Source of the DNA: an uncultured Helicobacter sp.
Lineage (GTDB): Bacteria > Campylobacterota > Campylobacteria > Campylobacterales > Helicobacteraceae
Reading direction: 5' to 3'
Assembly (NCBI GenBank): GCA_949299115.1
Contig: CASFZH010000002.1
Location: 62,001-126,000 of the forward strand
DNA length: 64,000 bases
Positions 29,695 to 39,667 of this stretch are shown piece after piece. The notes beneath the pieces were generated by a model that made no database searches, was not told the DNA's origin, and was given only the letters and a program-made list of their open reading frames with translations. Each line of letters begins with the position of its first letter. Position 1 is the first letter of the stretch. A program made the position numbers and the translations under genes.

Positions 29695-30960
29695 ATGCCA
29701 AAAGAACATACAATAACTCAGTTTTTACAATCTACAAACAGTGATATAGAAGAAAAAGTTTGTTTAGCAATGAAGGAAATCAGTCGTGGTTGTGTTGAAT
29801 TTATTGGATATGAATACATTGAAACTCTTGTTAGAAGATTCTATATATCAGGTGAACGCTTTATAGTAAAAGCCGGATTTGATCCAACAGCACCTGATTT
29901 GCATTTGGGACATTCGGTTATATTAAGAAAATTAGCCATATTACAAGAATATGGTGGTTATGTAAAATTTTTAATTGGTGATTTTACTGCAACAATTGGG
30001 GATCCTTCTGGTAAAAATGAAACAAGAAAAGTGTTAAGTTTTGAAGAAGTTGCTCAAAACGCAAAAACCTATGAATCTCAGGTATTCAAGATTTTAAGAC
30101 GAGATGTAACGGATATTTGTTTTAATAGAGAATGGTTAGGTAAACTTACAAGTGCTGATATTATGAGACTTACAGCTCAATATTCAGTTGCAAGAATGAT
30201 GGAAAGAGATGATTTTGAAAAACGATTTAAAGAAAAATTACCCATTTCTATTGTAGAATTTATGTATCCACTTTTACAGGGTTATGATTCTGTAATCTTA
30301 AATTGTGATATTGAGTTAGGTGGAAACGACCAGAAATTTAATCTCCTTGTTGGACGTTCATTGCAGCGTTCATATCAGTGTAATAAGGAACAAAGTGTTA
30401 TGACTATGCCATTATTGGAGGGATTAGATGGTATCAATAAAATGAGCAAAAGTCTTAATAATTATATTGGCATTATAGAATCTGCAAATAATATGTATGC
30501 AAAAATTTTAAGTATTTCAGATGATTTAATGTGGCGATATTTTGAACTAATTAGTAATAAAAATCTAAATGAGATAGAAGCACTGCGAAATAATGTAAAA
30601 AATGGTAGTTTGCATCCAAAAGCGGCAAAAGAAATGTTAGCCCTAGAAATTACCACAGTATTTCACAATTCACATCTAGCTATGAAAGCACAGGATGAAT
30701 TTAATACAATTTTTAGTAAAAAAAACAATCCAACACATTTGGATTCAATGCATGTACAGTGTGGATCGTGGATTTGCAAAGTTTTAGTAGACTTAAAATT
30801 TGCACCATCTAGTTCACAAGCTAGAAGAGATATTAAAGCTGGAGCATTGAGCATTAATCAAGAAAAACAATATGATGAAAATTTTAAGTTTTTACAAGAA
30901 GGCGAATTTATTTTAAAGCTTGGTAAAAGAAAATTTGCTAAAATTATTGTTGTCAAATAA
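29695..30960 (+). CDS. tyrS: Tyrosyl-tRNA synthetase
   Basis: Charges tRNA-Tyr. It is a class I enzyme of the TyrZ-like bacterial branch, with FDPTAPDLHLGHSVILRKL (HIGH-type motif), QGYDSVILNCDIELGGNDQKFNLLVGR and the KMSKS loop INKMSKSLNNYIG. A C-terminal S4 RNA-binding domain follows (VDLKFAPSSSQARRDIKAGALSINQ). Length 421 residues. AAGGAA precedes the ATG. It lies in the rpoZ-spoT-tyrS-NMO run known from H. pylori. Confidence 0.96.
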   Translation: MPKEHTITQFLQSTNSDIEEKVCLAMKEISRGCVEFIGYEYIETLVRRFYISGERFIVKAGFDPTAPDLHLGHSVILRKLAILQEYGGYVKFLIGDFTATIGDPSGKNETRKVLSFEEVAQNAKTYESQVFKILRRDVTDICFNREWLGKLTSADIMRLTAQYSVARMMERDDFEKRFKEKLPISIVEFMYPLLQGYDSVILNCDIELGGNDQKFNLLVGRSLQRSYQCNKEQSVMTMPLLEGLDGINKMSKSLNNYIGIIESANNMYAKILSISDDLMWRYFELISNKNLNEIEALRNNVKNGSLHPKAAKEMLALEITTVFHNSHLAMKAQDEFNTIFSKKNNPTHLDSMHVQCGSWICKVLVDLKFAPSSSQARRDIKAGALSINQEKQYDENFKFLQEGEFILKLGKRKFAKIIVVK

Positions 30961-30976
30961 AAAATAAGGTAAAATA

Positions 30977-32068
30977 ATGACAAATATCTTTAAAAGTCTA
31001 AAAATAGGAAAACATATAATTAAATACCCGATATTTCAGGGCGGTATGGGTGTTGGCATAAGTTGGGACGAATTAGCAGGCAATGTATCGAAAGAAGGTT
31101 GTTTGGGTATCATATCAGCAGTTGGAACAGGGTATTATAGAAATATGCAATTTGTTGATAAAATACTCTCAAGCAAGCCATTTGAAGCTATAAATTTTTA
31201 TAGCAAAAATGCATTAAACGAAATTTTTAAAAATGCAAGAAAAATTTGTGGCAATAAACCACTTGGAACAAATATTTTATATGCCATTAATGATTATGGT
31301 AGAGTTGTGAGAGATGCCTGTGAAGCTGGGGCAAATATGATTATTACAGGTGCAGGGTTACCAACAAATATGCCTGAATTTACAAAGAATTTTCCAGAAG
31401 TTGCTCTTATTCCCATAATATCATCAGCAAAAGCCTTAAGAATCATTTGTAAAAGATGGAGTGAAAGATATAAACGAATTCCAGATGCAGTCGTAGTAGA
31501 AGGACCATTAAGTGGAGGGCATCAAGGATTTAAGTATGAAGATTGTTTCAAAAAAGAAAATCAATTAGAAAATATAGTACCACAGATTGTTGAAGAATCA
31601 AAACAATGGGGTAATATACCAATTGTAGCTGCAGGAGGTATATGGGATAGAGACGATATCAATCACATGTTGGCTTTAGGTGCAAGTGGTGTGCAAATGG
31701 GTACAAGGTTTTTAGGAACAAAAGAGTGTGATGCGAAAGCATATCAAAAAATTTTACCATATATTAAAAAAGAGGATATAGCATTAATTAAATCCCCAGT
31801 TGGTTATCCAGCACGTGCTATAAAAATAGGGGTTTTACGTCGATTAGAAGAAGGAAATGCACCAAAAGTACGATGTATTAGCAACTGTGTTAGCCCATGT
31901 GAACGTGGCAAGGAAGCAAAAAAAGTTGGATATTGTATAGCTGATAGTTTAGGTAAGGGGCATCTGGGTAATCTTGATGAAGGATTATATTTTAGCGGTG
32001 CAAATGGGTATCGTGTAGATAAAATTATTAGTGTTAAAGAGCTAATTGATGAGCTTACACAACGTTAG
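30977..32068 (+). CDS. Nitronate monooxygenase-family FMN protein
   Basis: TIM-barrel flavoprotein of the 2-nitropropane dioxygenase/FabK-like family. FQGGMGVGISWDELAGNVSKEGCLGIISAVGTG is the N-terminal FMN region, VVEGPLSGGHQGF carries the catalytic His, and AAGGIWDRDDINHMLALGASGVQMGTRFLG is the phosphate-binding end. The tail has a cysteine cluster (RCISNCVSPCERGKEAKKVGYC), which I associate with the Helicobacter members. The real substrate in these bacteria is unknown. It follows tyrS by 16 bases and precedes the amidase by 14, so it is within the operon. Confidence 0.85.
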   Translation: MTNIFKSLKIGKHIIKYPIFQGGMGVGISWDELAGNVSKEGCLGIISAVGTGYYRNMQFVDKILSSKPFEAINFYSKNALNEIFKNARKICGNKPLGTNILYAINDYGRVVRDACEAGANMIITGAGLPTNMPEFTKNFPEVALIPIISSAKALRIICKRWSERYKRIPDAVVVEGPLSGGHQGFKYEDCFKKENQLENIVPQIVEESKQWGNIPIVAAGGIWDRDDINHMLALGASGVQMGTRFLGTKECDAKAYQKILPYIKKEDIALIKSPVGYPARAIKIGVLRRLEEGNAPKVRCISNCVSPCERGKEAKKVGYCIADSLGKGHLGNLDEGLYFSGANGYRVDKIISVKELIDELTQR

Positions 32069-32082
32069 GCGAGATTATAATT

Positions 32083-33309
32083 ATGCGCTATATCGTGTTT
32101 TTTACGATATTGATGAGTGGAGTGTATGCTGATGTATTACGCATTATTGCCTCTGTTCCATTTGGCAGTTCTAATCTAAGGTTAGAAGCAAACCGAAATA
32201 TTCAAACTAAAGATATTAGTATACATAAACTTAATGATATAAGCACATTTATTGATATATATGGTGTGTGGACATTGAACGGCAAAAGAGAATATAATTT
32301 TCCCAACAAAACACAAATTGTTGTTGCTCAAAATAACAAACAGCGATTAAGAATTCTTATTACACTCACATCGAAAACAGAATTTGATTATACTATTAAA
32401 AACAATTTTTTTTATGTTACCATTAAAGAAAAGAAAACATCAAAACAGGTTGTGCCACTTTCTACTTCTAAAAAAAATAATGCTAATGTTGCAAACACAA
32501 AAGCACCTCCAGCAAATAAAGTTCAAACATCGAATATAAAACAAACACGGTATACACAAGCTACGCATAACCACAAAAATCAACCTCAACCAATTTTGGT
32601 TTCCAAAGCAAAACCAAGTAACAATAAAGATAGTAAAAATAATAAAAAAATTATCATACTTGACCCTGGTCATGGAGGCAAAGATTGTGGAACACAAGGT
32701 GTGGCTCAAACATGTGAAAAAACTATTGTTTTAAATGTTGCACGTCTTGCTGCAAAAGAACTAGATAAACGTGGATATATTGTTTATATGACACGGAATA
32801 GTGATGTTTTTATCGAATTGCAAAGACGGACAGAAATGGCAAATGAAATTCATGCTGATTTATTTATATCTATCCACGCAAACTCTATGCCAATAGGTTC
32901 TACAAAACAACCAAAAGGAGTTGAAACTTATTTTTTATCAACAGCTAGAACAGAAAGAGCAGTGAATGTAGCAGCAAATGAAAATCAGGGGATGGCAGAA
33001 TATTCTCCGACTACTATTGCTTCTTTTTTAACTTCGCAAAGAATCATAGCTTCAAATAAACTTGGCATGGATATTCAAGCAGGAGTATTAAAACAAATAA
33101 AAACAATGTATAATGAAGATCTTGATGGAGGGGTTCGAGAAGGTCCGTTTTGGGTGTTAGTAGGTGCCTTAATGCCATCTATTTTAATTGAAATCGGTTA
33201 TAATTCCAATCCCATTGAAGCAAAACGTTTAAAAGATGTCAAATATCAATCCCTCATTGCACAAGGTATCGCAAATGGTGTGGATGGTTATATTAATAAA
33301 AATCCATAA
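32083..33309 (+). CDS. amiA: N-acetylmuramoyl-L-alanine amidase AmiA
   Basis: Periplasmic zinc amidase that trims peptidoglycan stem peptides; in H. pylori AmiA is needed for daughter-cell separation and coccoid conversion. It has a signal peptide (MRYIVFFTILMSGVYA), an N-terminal AMIN-like domain (residues ~20-120), a Lys/Asn/Gln-rich linker, and an Amidase_3 domain with zinc ligands in ILDPGHGGKD, ELQRRTEMAN and LFISIHANS and the catalytic Glu in ILIEIGYNSNP. Length 408 residues. It is the last gene of the run starting at rpoZ. Confidence 0.94.
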   Translation: MRYIVFFTILMSGVYADVLRIIASVPFGSSNLRLEANRNIQTKDISIHKLNDISTFIDIYGVWTLNGKREYNFPNKTQIVVAQNNKQRLRILITLTSKTEFDYTIKNNFFYVTIKEKKTSKQVVPLSTSKKNNANVANTKAPPANKVQTSNIKQTRYTQATHNHKNQPQPILVSKAKPSNNKDSKNNKKIIILDPGHGGKDCGTQGVAQTCEKTIVLNVARLAAKELDKRGYIVYMTRNSDVFIELQRRTEMANEIHADLFISIHANSMPIGSTKQPKGVETYFLSTARTERAVNVAANENQGMAEYSPTTIASFLTSQRIIASNKLGMDIQAGVLKQIKTMYNEDLDGGVREGPFWVLVGALMPSILIEIGYNSNPIEAKRLKDVKYQSLIAQGIANGVDGYINKNP

Positions 33310-33373
33310 GACACATTTCTATCGACAATATCTTTTATATAAAATAAGACAACTTATAATCATTTTATGCAAA

Positions 33374-34456
33374 TCAGCTTATAAGACTAAAAAAGCTTGA
33401 CCCACTGCCACTAAAATAGATGTTGCCATATTGATTTGCCAATTCTTTATAAATCTGCACTAAATTTGGATAAATCTTGCAGGCTGCATTATATAGGTCA
33501 TTAAGTTGTTCAATATTATAAAGTGATAATAATGTTTTAGAATCTAATGTAAAATCTATAGGGATTTTATGATAATTTATTTGTTGTAAATTATCATATT
33601 CTGCATACACTTTAGCAGTATCACATGAAATATTATTACAATGAATTTGAAGTGGTAATATATTTTCAACAAATGGTTTAACAATATCACCAATACCAAA
33701 AATATTTGCACTAACAAAACTTAATCGAAATAAGGCATTCATATCATACCTATTCTTTTCAATATTTTTTATATTATTAAAAGAATCCGTGTGATAAAAA
33801 AGCTCTAAAACTTGCAATAATAAATCTGGTCTTGTATAACATGAGTAACAAAAAAAAGAGTGGAGTTTTGCTTTTTTTTGTGAATATATAACCACAAAGA
33901 ATGGAATATCGCTCCCAAGTTCTCTTGCTAATATTAATAATGTTTCTATACTATAATGAAATCTCAATATTTCATTAAATACCAAAAGACTAATTGCAGC
34001 ATTTGCACTTCCCCCACCAAGCCCTCCACCAATTGGAATACTTTTTTTTACAGCAATAACGATATATTGTTGCTGTATAGTATTTATGTGTGGTGATAGA
34101 GATTTTATTGCATCAGTTTTTTGCGAAGATAAAGTAGAAGAATGCAATGATTGTTTATGCAAAATGACATATGCTTTATAAATAAGATTAGATTCTAAAT
34201 TGCAATTGAAATTTCCTAAAATACATATTTTATAATGTGGATTTATAGCACAGTATTCCTCAAAAATGAAAGAAGTATGATAGTGGGAATTAATACTAGA
34301 TAAAGTTTGAGTCTTAAAAAATAATATTTCATCATATAAATTTCCCATTGCAAGAACAAATCGAGACGAAATTGTATGCAGTTTTTTCTTCCTCTCGCAT
34401 ATTTTCAATGCTACATTAACCTTTGGGTATGCCTTTGTATATAAAAATTCAGTCAT
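33374..34456 (-). CDS. ispE: 4-Diphosphocytidyl-2-C-methyl-D-erythritol kinase IspE
   Basis: GHMP kinase of the MEP isoprenoid pathway. KAYPKVNVALKI is at the start and the phosphate-binding loop PIGGGLGGGSANAA is at about residues 142-154; ELGSDIPFF follows, and FSGSGSSFF is near the end. At 360 residues it is clearly longer than the usual 270-290, with extra Ser- and Asn-rich loops before the GHMP motif and after the DIPFF segment. I start it at 34456 (MTEFLYTKAY), 17 bases after the csrA stop; a longer frame from 34516 would overlap csrA. The truB-csrA-ispE order matches H. pylori. Confidence 0.92.
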   Translation of the reverse strand: MTEFLYTKAYPKVNVALKICERKKKLHTISSRFVLAMGNLYDEILFFKTQTLSSINSHYHTSFIFEEYCAINPHYKICILGNFNCNLESNLIYKAYVILHKQSLHSSTLSSQKTDAIKSLSPHINTIQQQYIVIAVKKSIPIGGGLGGGSANAAISLLVFNEILRFHYSIETLLILARELGSDIPFFVVIYSQKKAKLHSFFCYSCYTRPDLLLQVLELFYHTDSFNNIKNIEKNRYDMNALFRLSFVSANIFGIGDIVKPFVENILPLQIHCNNISCDTAKVYAEYDNLQQINYHKIPIDFTLDSKTLLSLYNIEQLNDLYNAACKIYPNLVQIYKELANQYGNIYFSGSGSSFFSLIS

Positions 34457-34472
34457 TTCACACCAACACAGT

Positions 34473-34766
34473 CTATCTTTTTTTGTTCTGCTCTTTTTTA
34501 AAAATATCCTTTGCATTGATTTCTTCCGAACGCTTTGTTTTTAATTGTATGCCCAATGCATCTAAAATATCTATACTCATAGCATCTCTAGTGGCTTTCG
34601 TATTTTCACTTCTTACAGCCTCTATGAGTTCAGCACGTAAAATTAATGTTTTAGGTGGAGCCTCAAAACCAAGCTTTACATTCCCCTTATCAATACTAAC
34701 TACTTTGATTATTATATCATTTCCAATCACAATACTTTCTTCTTGCTTTCTGGATAAAATCAACAT
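34473..34766 (-). CDS. csrA: Carbon storage regulator CsrA
   Basis: RNA-binding translational regulator that controls motility and virulence genes in Helicobacter. The N-terminal CsrA core [47 protein letters not shown] is complete, with the RNA-contacting region slightly diverged. The protein is 97 residues, longer than H. pylori CsrA (76) and E. coli CsrA (61); the extra C-terminus is charged ([22 protein letters not shown]). Its start overlaps the end of truB by seven bases, so it is translationally coupled to it. Confidence 0.95.
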   Translation of the reverse strand: MLILSRKQEESIVIGNDIIIKVVSIDKGNVKLGFEAPPKTLILRAELIEAVRSENTKATRDAMSIDILDALGIQLKTKRSEEINAKDIFKKEQNKKR

Positions 34767-35839
34767 TTATTAATCCTATTTAAAATGTATTTTACTACTC
34801 CATTTTGGAATACTTTAATAATTGCAAAATGACTATCAAAATCTGCCAGCAAAACCTTATATTTTTGTGATACTTGAATATCTTGAAGTTGCAAAGATTC
34901 TGATAACTTATGGGTAACATTTTTATTTTGATATAAATGGTATTGAAATTCACTGCTATATGTATTACGATTGTCATATTTTGCAAAAATTTTTGCACAT
35001 AGATTTGAATCTAACATAAAGCTTGCACCATTTAATGCTTTTTCCCCATATTTTGTGAGACTAATTGTATCATATTTTAAAGCATTTTGAATATCTAATA
35101 AAATAAGTTTTATATTTTGCGTAATATTATTGTGGACAATATGAAGCGTAATATAAGAAATAGTTTTAGAATATTTGTTAGCAATATCTTGGCACATGGC
35201 ATGATAACACAAATCTCCTTCTTGAATCCTCTCCAAATAACATAGACTTCCCTTTATGCCAAGATTATGTGCGATTATTTCACCAATACTTCGGATATAA
35301 CCTCCTTCACTTACGCATATTTCAAAACTTAAAAATGGATGGTTATATGATAAAATCCTAAAAGCATGAATATATGTTGTTACTTTTGGTCTATCAAACT
35401 CCATTTGTTCTCTTGCAAGTTTATATGCACGTACTCCATTAATATGTTTTGCACTAAATTGTGGGATTTCATAAGATATTTCATGATGTAAATTTTCTGT
35501 AGCTTTTTTAATTTCCTCTATACTAAATTTTTGTATATCTTTAATTGTAATAACATTTTCTGTATCTAAACTTGCACTTTCTAAACCAAGGAATAATACT
35601 GCCTTATATAACTTATATCTTTTATCAATATGTGGTAGCAATTTAGTGGCACCATTAATACCAAGTATAAGCTGCCCTCTAGCAAAAGGATCAAGTATTC
35701 CTGAAAAACCTATTTTTTTTACATTAATTCCTTGTTTTATTAAAGCTTTTTTTATAGCATTAATGAAATTTGCACTTGAAATATTGGGAAGCTTATAGAC
35801 CAATGCTAAGAAATTATTTTGCAACAGATTGTTTGACAA
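34760..35839 (-). CDS. truB: tRNA pseudouridine(55) synthase TruB
   Basis: Makes pseudouridine 55 in the T-loop of tRNAs. The catalytic motif region [27 protein letters not shown] contains the active-site Asp; [18 protein letters not shown] and [18 protein letters not shown] follow as in the family. The 359 residues exceed the usual ~300 because of a long, poorly conserved C-terminal part where a PUA domain would be expected. The beginning ([22 protein letters not shown]) is normal. First gene of the truB-csrA-ispE operon, transcribed divergently from the PAS-protein gene. Confidence 0.92.
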   Translation of the reverse strand: MSNNLLQNNFLALVYKLPNISSANFINAIKKALIKQGINVKKIGFSGILDPFARGQLILGINGATKLLPHIDKRYKLYKAVLFLGLESASLDTENVITIKDIQKFSIEEIKKATENLHHEISYEIPQFSAKHINGVRAYKLAREQMEFDRPKVTTYIHAFRILSYNHPFLSFEICVSEGGYIRSIGEIIAHNLGIKGSLCYLERIQEGDLCYHAMCQDIANKYSKTISYITLHIVHNNITQNIKLILLDIQNALKYDTISLTKYGEKALNGASFMLDSNLCAKIFAKYDNRNTYSSEFQYHLYQNKNVTHKLSESLQLQDIQVSQKYKVLLADFDSHFAIIKVFQNGVVKYILNRINKC

Positions 35840-35891
35840 AAAATACCTTTATTTTAAATATCAATTCTTTATATTTTACTATATATTTGGT

Positions 35892-35897
35892 TATAAT
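35892..35897 (+). promoter_or_regulatory. Putative extended -10 box for the PAS-protein gene
   Basis: TGGTTATAAT with a perfect TATAAT about 41 bases before the ATG at 35933; lies in the truB/PAS divergent gap. Confidence 0.45.
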
Positions 35898-35932
35898 TGC
35901 TTTAAGATTAACAAAACGGAGTTGCTTTGCTC

Positions 35933-36466
35933 ATGGAAATTCAAGGTAATGAACTAATTTTATACGATGATAGTTTAATTATTTCAAAAACAGATTTACA
36001 TGGATACATTACGTATGCAAATATTGATTTTATTAAATTTAGTGGATATACAGAAGAAGAATTAATTGGAACGAATCATAATATTATTAGACATCCTCTT
36101 ATGCCTAGAATTATCTTTAAGGTTTTATGGGATACTATTAAAAGTGGAAAAGAAATAAATGCTTTCGTTGTGAATCAAAATAAAGATAAATTTGATTATT
36201 GGGTATATGCTAACATTACCCCATCTTTCAATAATCAAGGAAAAATTGTTGGATACTATTCAGTGAGAAGAAAGCCAAATAAAAAAGCTATACCAATAAT
36301 TCGTGATATATATACCAAACTTTTACACACCGAACAAGAAGCAAAAAGCAAAGGAGAAAATGATATAGAAGCAAGTCAAAAATTATTTGCACAAATGCTG
36401 AATAATATAAGTATGAATCACCAAGCTTTTTTTATTACCTTACAGAAAAATGGGGTACTGTCATAA
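35933..36466 (+). CDS. PAS-domain energy-taxis sensor, CetB/Aer-like
   Basis: A 177-residue protein made almost wholly of one PAS domain with the Aer-type signature (TYANIDFIKFSGYTEEELIGTNHNIIRHPLMPRIIFKVLWDTIKSGKEI, then YYSVRRKP). No membrane segment or methyl-accepting domain is present. That is the layout of Campylobacter CetB, which binds FAD and signals through a separate receptor CetA; no cetA is adjacent here. ATG 35933 lies 11 bases after GGAG; TTG 35927 is a possible earlier start at closer spacing. Confidence 0.78.
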   Translation: MEIQGNELILYDDSLIISKTDLHGYITYANIDFIKFSGYTEEELIGTNHNIIRHPLMPRIIFKVLWDTIKSGKEINAFVVNQNKDKFDYWVYANITPSFNNQGKIVGYYSVRRKPNKKAIPIIRDIYTKLLHTEQEAKSKGENDIEASQKLFAQMLNNISMNHQAFFITLQKNGVLS

Positions 36467-36701
36467 ATTTATGATTTAGCTTAATGCAACATTGATACCG
36501 CTTTGTATTACTGCAAAACGTCAAATTATAAAATTAAATTATTTCACTAAAATCTTTGCAATTAGATTGCAATAAAATAAACACTTTTTGTCCTTACTAT
36601 ACATTTATTAATGATTGTCTATATGTAAAAGCGTTTACAACAAAAAAATAAATACTAACTGTTATTTTTTTATTTCTTATAATTATTGCTAATTTTTTTG
36701 T

Positions 36702-36707
36702 TACAAT
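36702..36707 (+). promoter_or_regulatory. Putative extended -10 box for uvrA
   Basis: TGTTACAAT, 40 bases before the uvrA ATG. Confidence 0.45.
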
Positions 36708-36746
36708 GTTAGATTAATTTTGTTTGAAAGTCATCAGGAAGGTTAT

Positions 36747-39557
36747 ATGAAGCAACAAGACTTTATTAGGATAGAAGGTGCAAAAGAAAATAATCTCAAA
36801 AATCTCAATTTACAGATTCCGAAAAATAAACTTGTTGTCTTTACAGGTCTTAGCGGAAGTGGAAAAAGTACTCTTGCCTTTGAAACTCTTTATGCTGAAG
36901 GACAGAGACGTTATATAGAATCTTTATCTAGTTATGCTAGACAATTTTTAGATAAAGTGGGGAAACCAAACGTAGATAAAATTGAAGGATTAACTCCAGC
37001 TGTTGCAATAGATCAAAAAACGACTTCAAAGAATCCTCGTTCTACGGTAGGTACAATTACCGAAATATATGATTATTTGCGATTGCTATACGCACGTATT
37101 GGGATTCAACATTGTCATATTTGTGGAGATAAAATTAGTTTTATGTCAGCAACAGACATTATTCATGAAGTTTTAAAAATACCACAAGATTCTACAATCA
37201 TCATTTATGCCCCGTTAGTAAAAGAAAAAAAGGGAAGTTTTCATGATAAGATTGAAACTTTGCGTTCTAAGGGGTATATACGAGCAAAAGTCGATGGCGT
37301 TATGGTTCGCCTTGATGAAGAAATCCACCTTTCAAAGACAAAAAAACATACCATATCGCTTGTAATGGATAGAGTTATGCTAAAGCAAGAAAATCACGCA
37401 AGAATAGCAAGTGCTATTGAAAATGGGTTAAAAGAATCATATGGTGAAATAGAAATTGAGATTCTAAACAACAATTATGACAATACAATCATACATTTTA
37501 GTGAACATTGTGCTTGTTTTAAATGCAAAGTAAGTTTTGAAGAGTTAGAGCCTTTGTGTTTTTCTTTTAATTCTCCAAAGGGTGCATGTAAGGAATGTGG
37601 TGGTCTTGGGATGAAGTATGCATTTGATATAGATTGCATTCTGAATAAATATGAACCACTAAATAAAGGAGGTATCAAATTTATATTTGGTTACAATAAA
37701 AATTATTACTCTGCCTTATTTGAAGGATTTTGTAAAACATATAATATTAAACCAAATAATACTTTTATGGAATTATCCAATGAAGTTCAAAATGCTTTAT
37801 TGTATGGTAGTTTGCAAGAAATAACTATTCAGTGGAAAAACTCTACAATACAGCAAATTTGGCGAGGTATTTTACAGATTGCACTAGATGCATTAAAGGA
37901 TGATGCAGCAGATTATATGGTAGAAAAAATTTGTTCAGCATGCAATGGCAATCGCCTTAATCCACAATCTTTAAGTGTGAAGATAGCAAATAAAGGTATT
38001 GCTGACATCATTACTATGTCGATTCAGCAGTGTTATGATTTTTTTAATGAGGAAGCCCATTTTGAATATCTCACTCAACAACAAAAACAAATTTCTCATT
38101 TGATTTTAAAAGAAATTAGAGAAAGATTGTTTTTTCTTTATGATGTTGGTCTTGGTTATTTAACATTGCATCGCGATGCAAGGAGTATTAGTGGCGGAGA
38201 AAGTCAAAGGATTCGTATCGCAAGTCAAATTGGAAGTGGATTAACGGGTGTTATGTATGTCCTTGATGAACCAAGCATAGGATTACACGAAAGAGACACC
38301 ATAAAACTTATCAAAACACTAAAAGCATTACAACAAAAAGGCAATACATTAATTGTAGTAGAGCACGATAGAGAAACCATTATGAATGCCGATTTCATTG
38401 TAGATATTGGTCCCGGTGCTGGAATTTATGGAGGAGAGATAGTTTTTAGTGGCAGTCTGAAAAAATTATTACAGACACAGACCACATCAGCTCAATATCT
38501 TAATGGAAATAAGCAGGTCCATTATCCTTTTTATAGAACACAAAAACAATGGATACAAATGAGTGGAGTTGTTATACATAATCTCAAAAATGTAAGCGTA
38601 AAAATTCCATTGTCAAATTTTGTATGTGTAACGGGTGTAAGTGGTAGCGGTAAAAGCTCTCTTATTTTACAAACACTTTTACCAGTTGCACAAGAATTGT
38701 TAAATCATAAAAAAAAGACTAAAGCACATAATGGAGTTGAAATTAAAGGTTTAGAAAATCTTGATAAGGTTATTTATTTGGACCAAAGTCCAATAGGACG
38801 TACACCGCGTAGTAACCCCAGCACATATACGGGATTAATGGATGATATACGCAATCTTTTTGCAAATACTAAAGAAGCCAAAATACGTGGCTATAATATT
38901 GGTAGATTTAGTTTTAATGTAAAAGGAGGGAGATGCGAAAAGTGTCAAGGTGAAGGAGAAATTAAAATTGAAATGCACTTTTTGCCTGATGTCATGGTGC
39001 AATGTGATAGTTGTAGTGGGAATAGATATAACTCACAAACACTTGAAATCACTTATAAAAATAAAAATATTGCAGAAGTATTAAATATGAGTGTGGATGA
39101 AGCAATAGAATTTTTTATTAAAATACCGAAAATTTACAATCGCCTAAAAACATTACAAGCTGTAGGTTTAGGTTATATTACTTTGGGACAAAGTTCTCTC
39201 ACTTTAAGTGGTGGTGAAGCACAGCGAATTAAATTAAGTAAGGAACTCAGTCGCAAAGACACTGGTAAAACGCTTTATATTCTTGATGAACCTACAACAG
39301 GATTGCATTTTGCTGATGTTGATAAATTAGTAAGTGTCTTGCATCATCTAGTAGAACTCGGAAATTCTGTTGTAATAATAGAACATAATCTTGATGTAAT
39401 AAAAAATGCAGATTATATTATAGATATGGGACCAGAAGGGGGAAGTGGAGGTGGTCAGATAGTAGACTGTGGAACTGTGCAAGAAATAATACAAAAGAAA
39501 GATAAGAGTGGAAGCTATACAGCTCATTTCTTAGCTAAATATATGAAAACCTTGTAA
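36747..39557 (+). CDS. uvrA: Excinuclease ABC subunit UvrA
   Basis: DNA-damage recognition ATPase of nucleotide excision repair. It has two ABC modules with Walker A GLSGSGKSTL and GVSGSGKSS, ABC signatures ISGGESQRIRIASQIGSG and LSGGEAQRIKLSKELSR, Walker B YVLDEPSIGLHERD and YILDEPTTGLHFAD, and zinc-finger Cys pairs (CHICGD; CSACNGN; CEKCQGEGEI; CDSCSGNRY). The length of 936 residues is normal. I start at ATG 36747 (MKQQDFIRIEGAKENNLKN), preceded by AGGAAGG; an earlier frame start at 36720 adds nine residues. Confidence 0.97.
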   Translation: MKQQDFIRIEGAKENNLKNLNLQIPKNKLVVFTGLSGSGKSTLAFETLYAEGQRRYIESLSSYARQFLDKVGKPNVDKIEGLTPAVAIDQKTTSKNPRSTVGTITEIYDYLRLLYARIGIQHCHICGDKISFMSATDIIHEVLKIPQDSTIIIYAPLVKEKKGSFHDKIETLRSKGYIRAKVDGVMVRLDEEIHLSKTKKHTISLVMDRVMLKQENHARIASAIENGLKESYGEIEIEILNNNYDNTIIHFSEHCACFKCKVSFEELEPLCFSFNSPKGACKECGGLGMKYAFDIDCILNKYEPLNKGGIKFIFGYNKNYYSALFEGFCKTYNIKPNNTFMELSNEVQNALLYGSLQEITIQWKNSTIQQIWRGILQIALDALKDDAADYMVEKICSACNGNRLNPQSLSVKIANKGIADIITMSIQQCYDFFNEEAHFEYLTQQQKQISHLILKEIRERLFFLYDVGLGYLTLHRDARSISGGESQRIRIASQIGSGLTGVMYVLDEPSIGLHERDTIKLIKTLKALQQKGNTLIVVEHDRETIMNADFIVDIGPGAGIYGGEIVFSGSLKKLLQTQTTSAQYLNGNKQVHYPFYRTQKQWIQMSGVVIHNLKNVSVKIPLSNFVCVTGVSGSGKSSLILQTLLPVAQELLNHKKKTKAHNGVEIKGLENLDKVIYLDQSPIGRTPRSNPSTYTGLMDDIRNLFANTKEAKIRGYNIGRFSFNVKGGRCEKCQGEGEIKIEMHFLPDVMVQCDSCSGNRYNSQTLEITYKNKNIAEVLNMSVDEAIEFFIKIPKIYNRLKTLQAVGLGYITLGQSSLTLSGGEAQRIKLSKELSRKDTGKTLYILDEPTTGLHFADVDKLVSVLHHLVELGNSVVIIEHNLDVIKNADYIIDMGPEGGSGGGQIVDCGTVQEIIQKKDKSGSYTAHFLAKYMKTL

Positions 39558-39597
39558 AATATTTTTTATAAAACACTTCTTGGTATAATTCTTTTTA

Positions 39598-39627
39598 TTA
39601 ACAACATATTAAATGGTATATTGTTAA
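39598..39627. terminator. Possible bidirectional terminator between uvrA and frdB
   Basis: TTAACAA (39598-39604) pairs with TTGTTAA (39621-39627) and the stem extends inward after one mismatch. It is A/T-flanked on both sides in the convergent gap of two genes. The stem is weak. Confidence 0.4.
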
Positions 39628-39667
39628 TTTCCATTTATATACCTATGAAATTACAAACCATCAAAGT

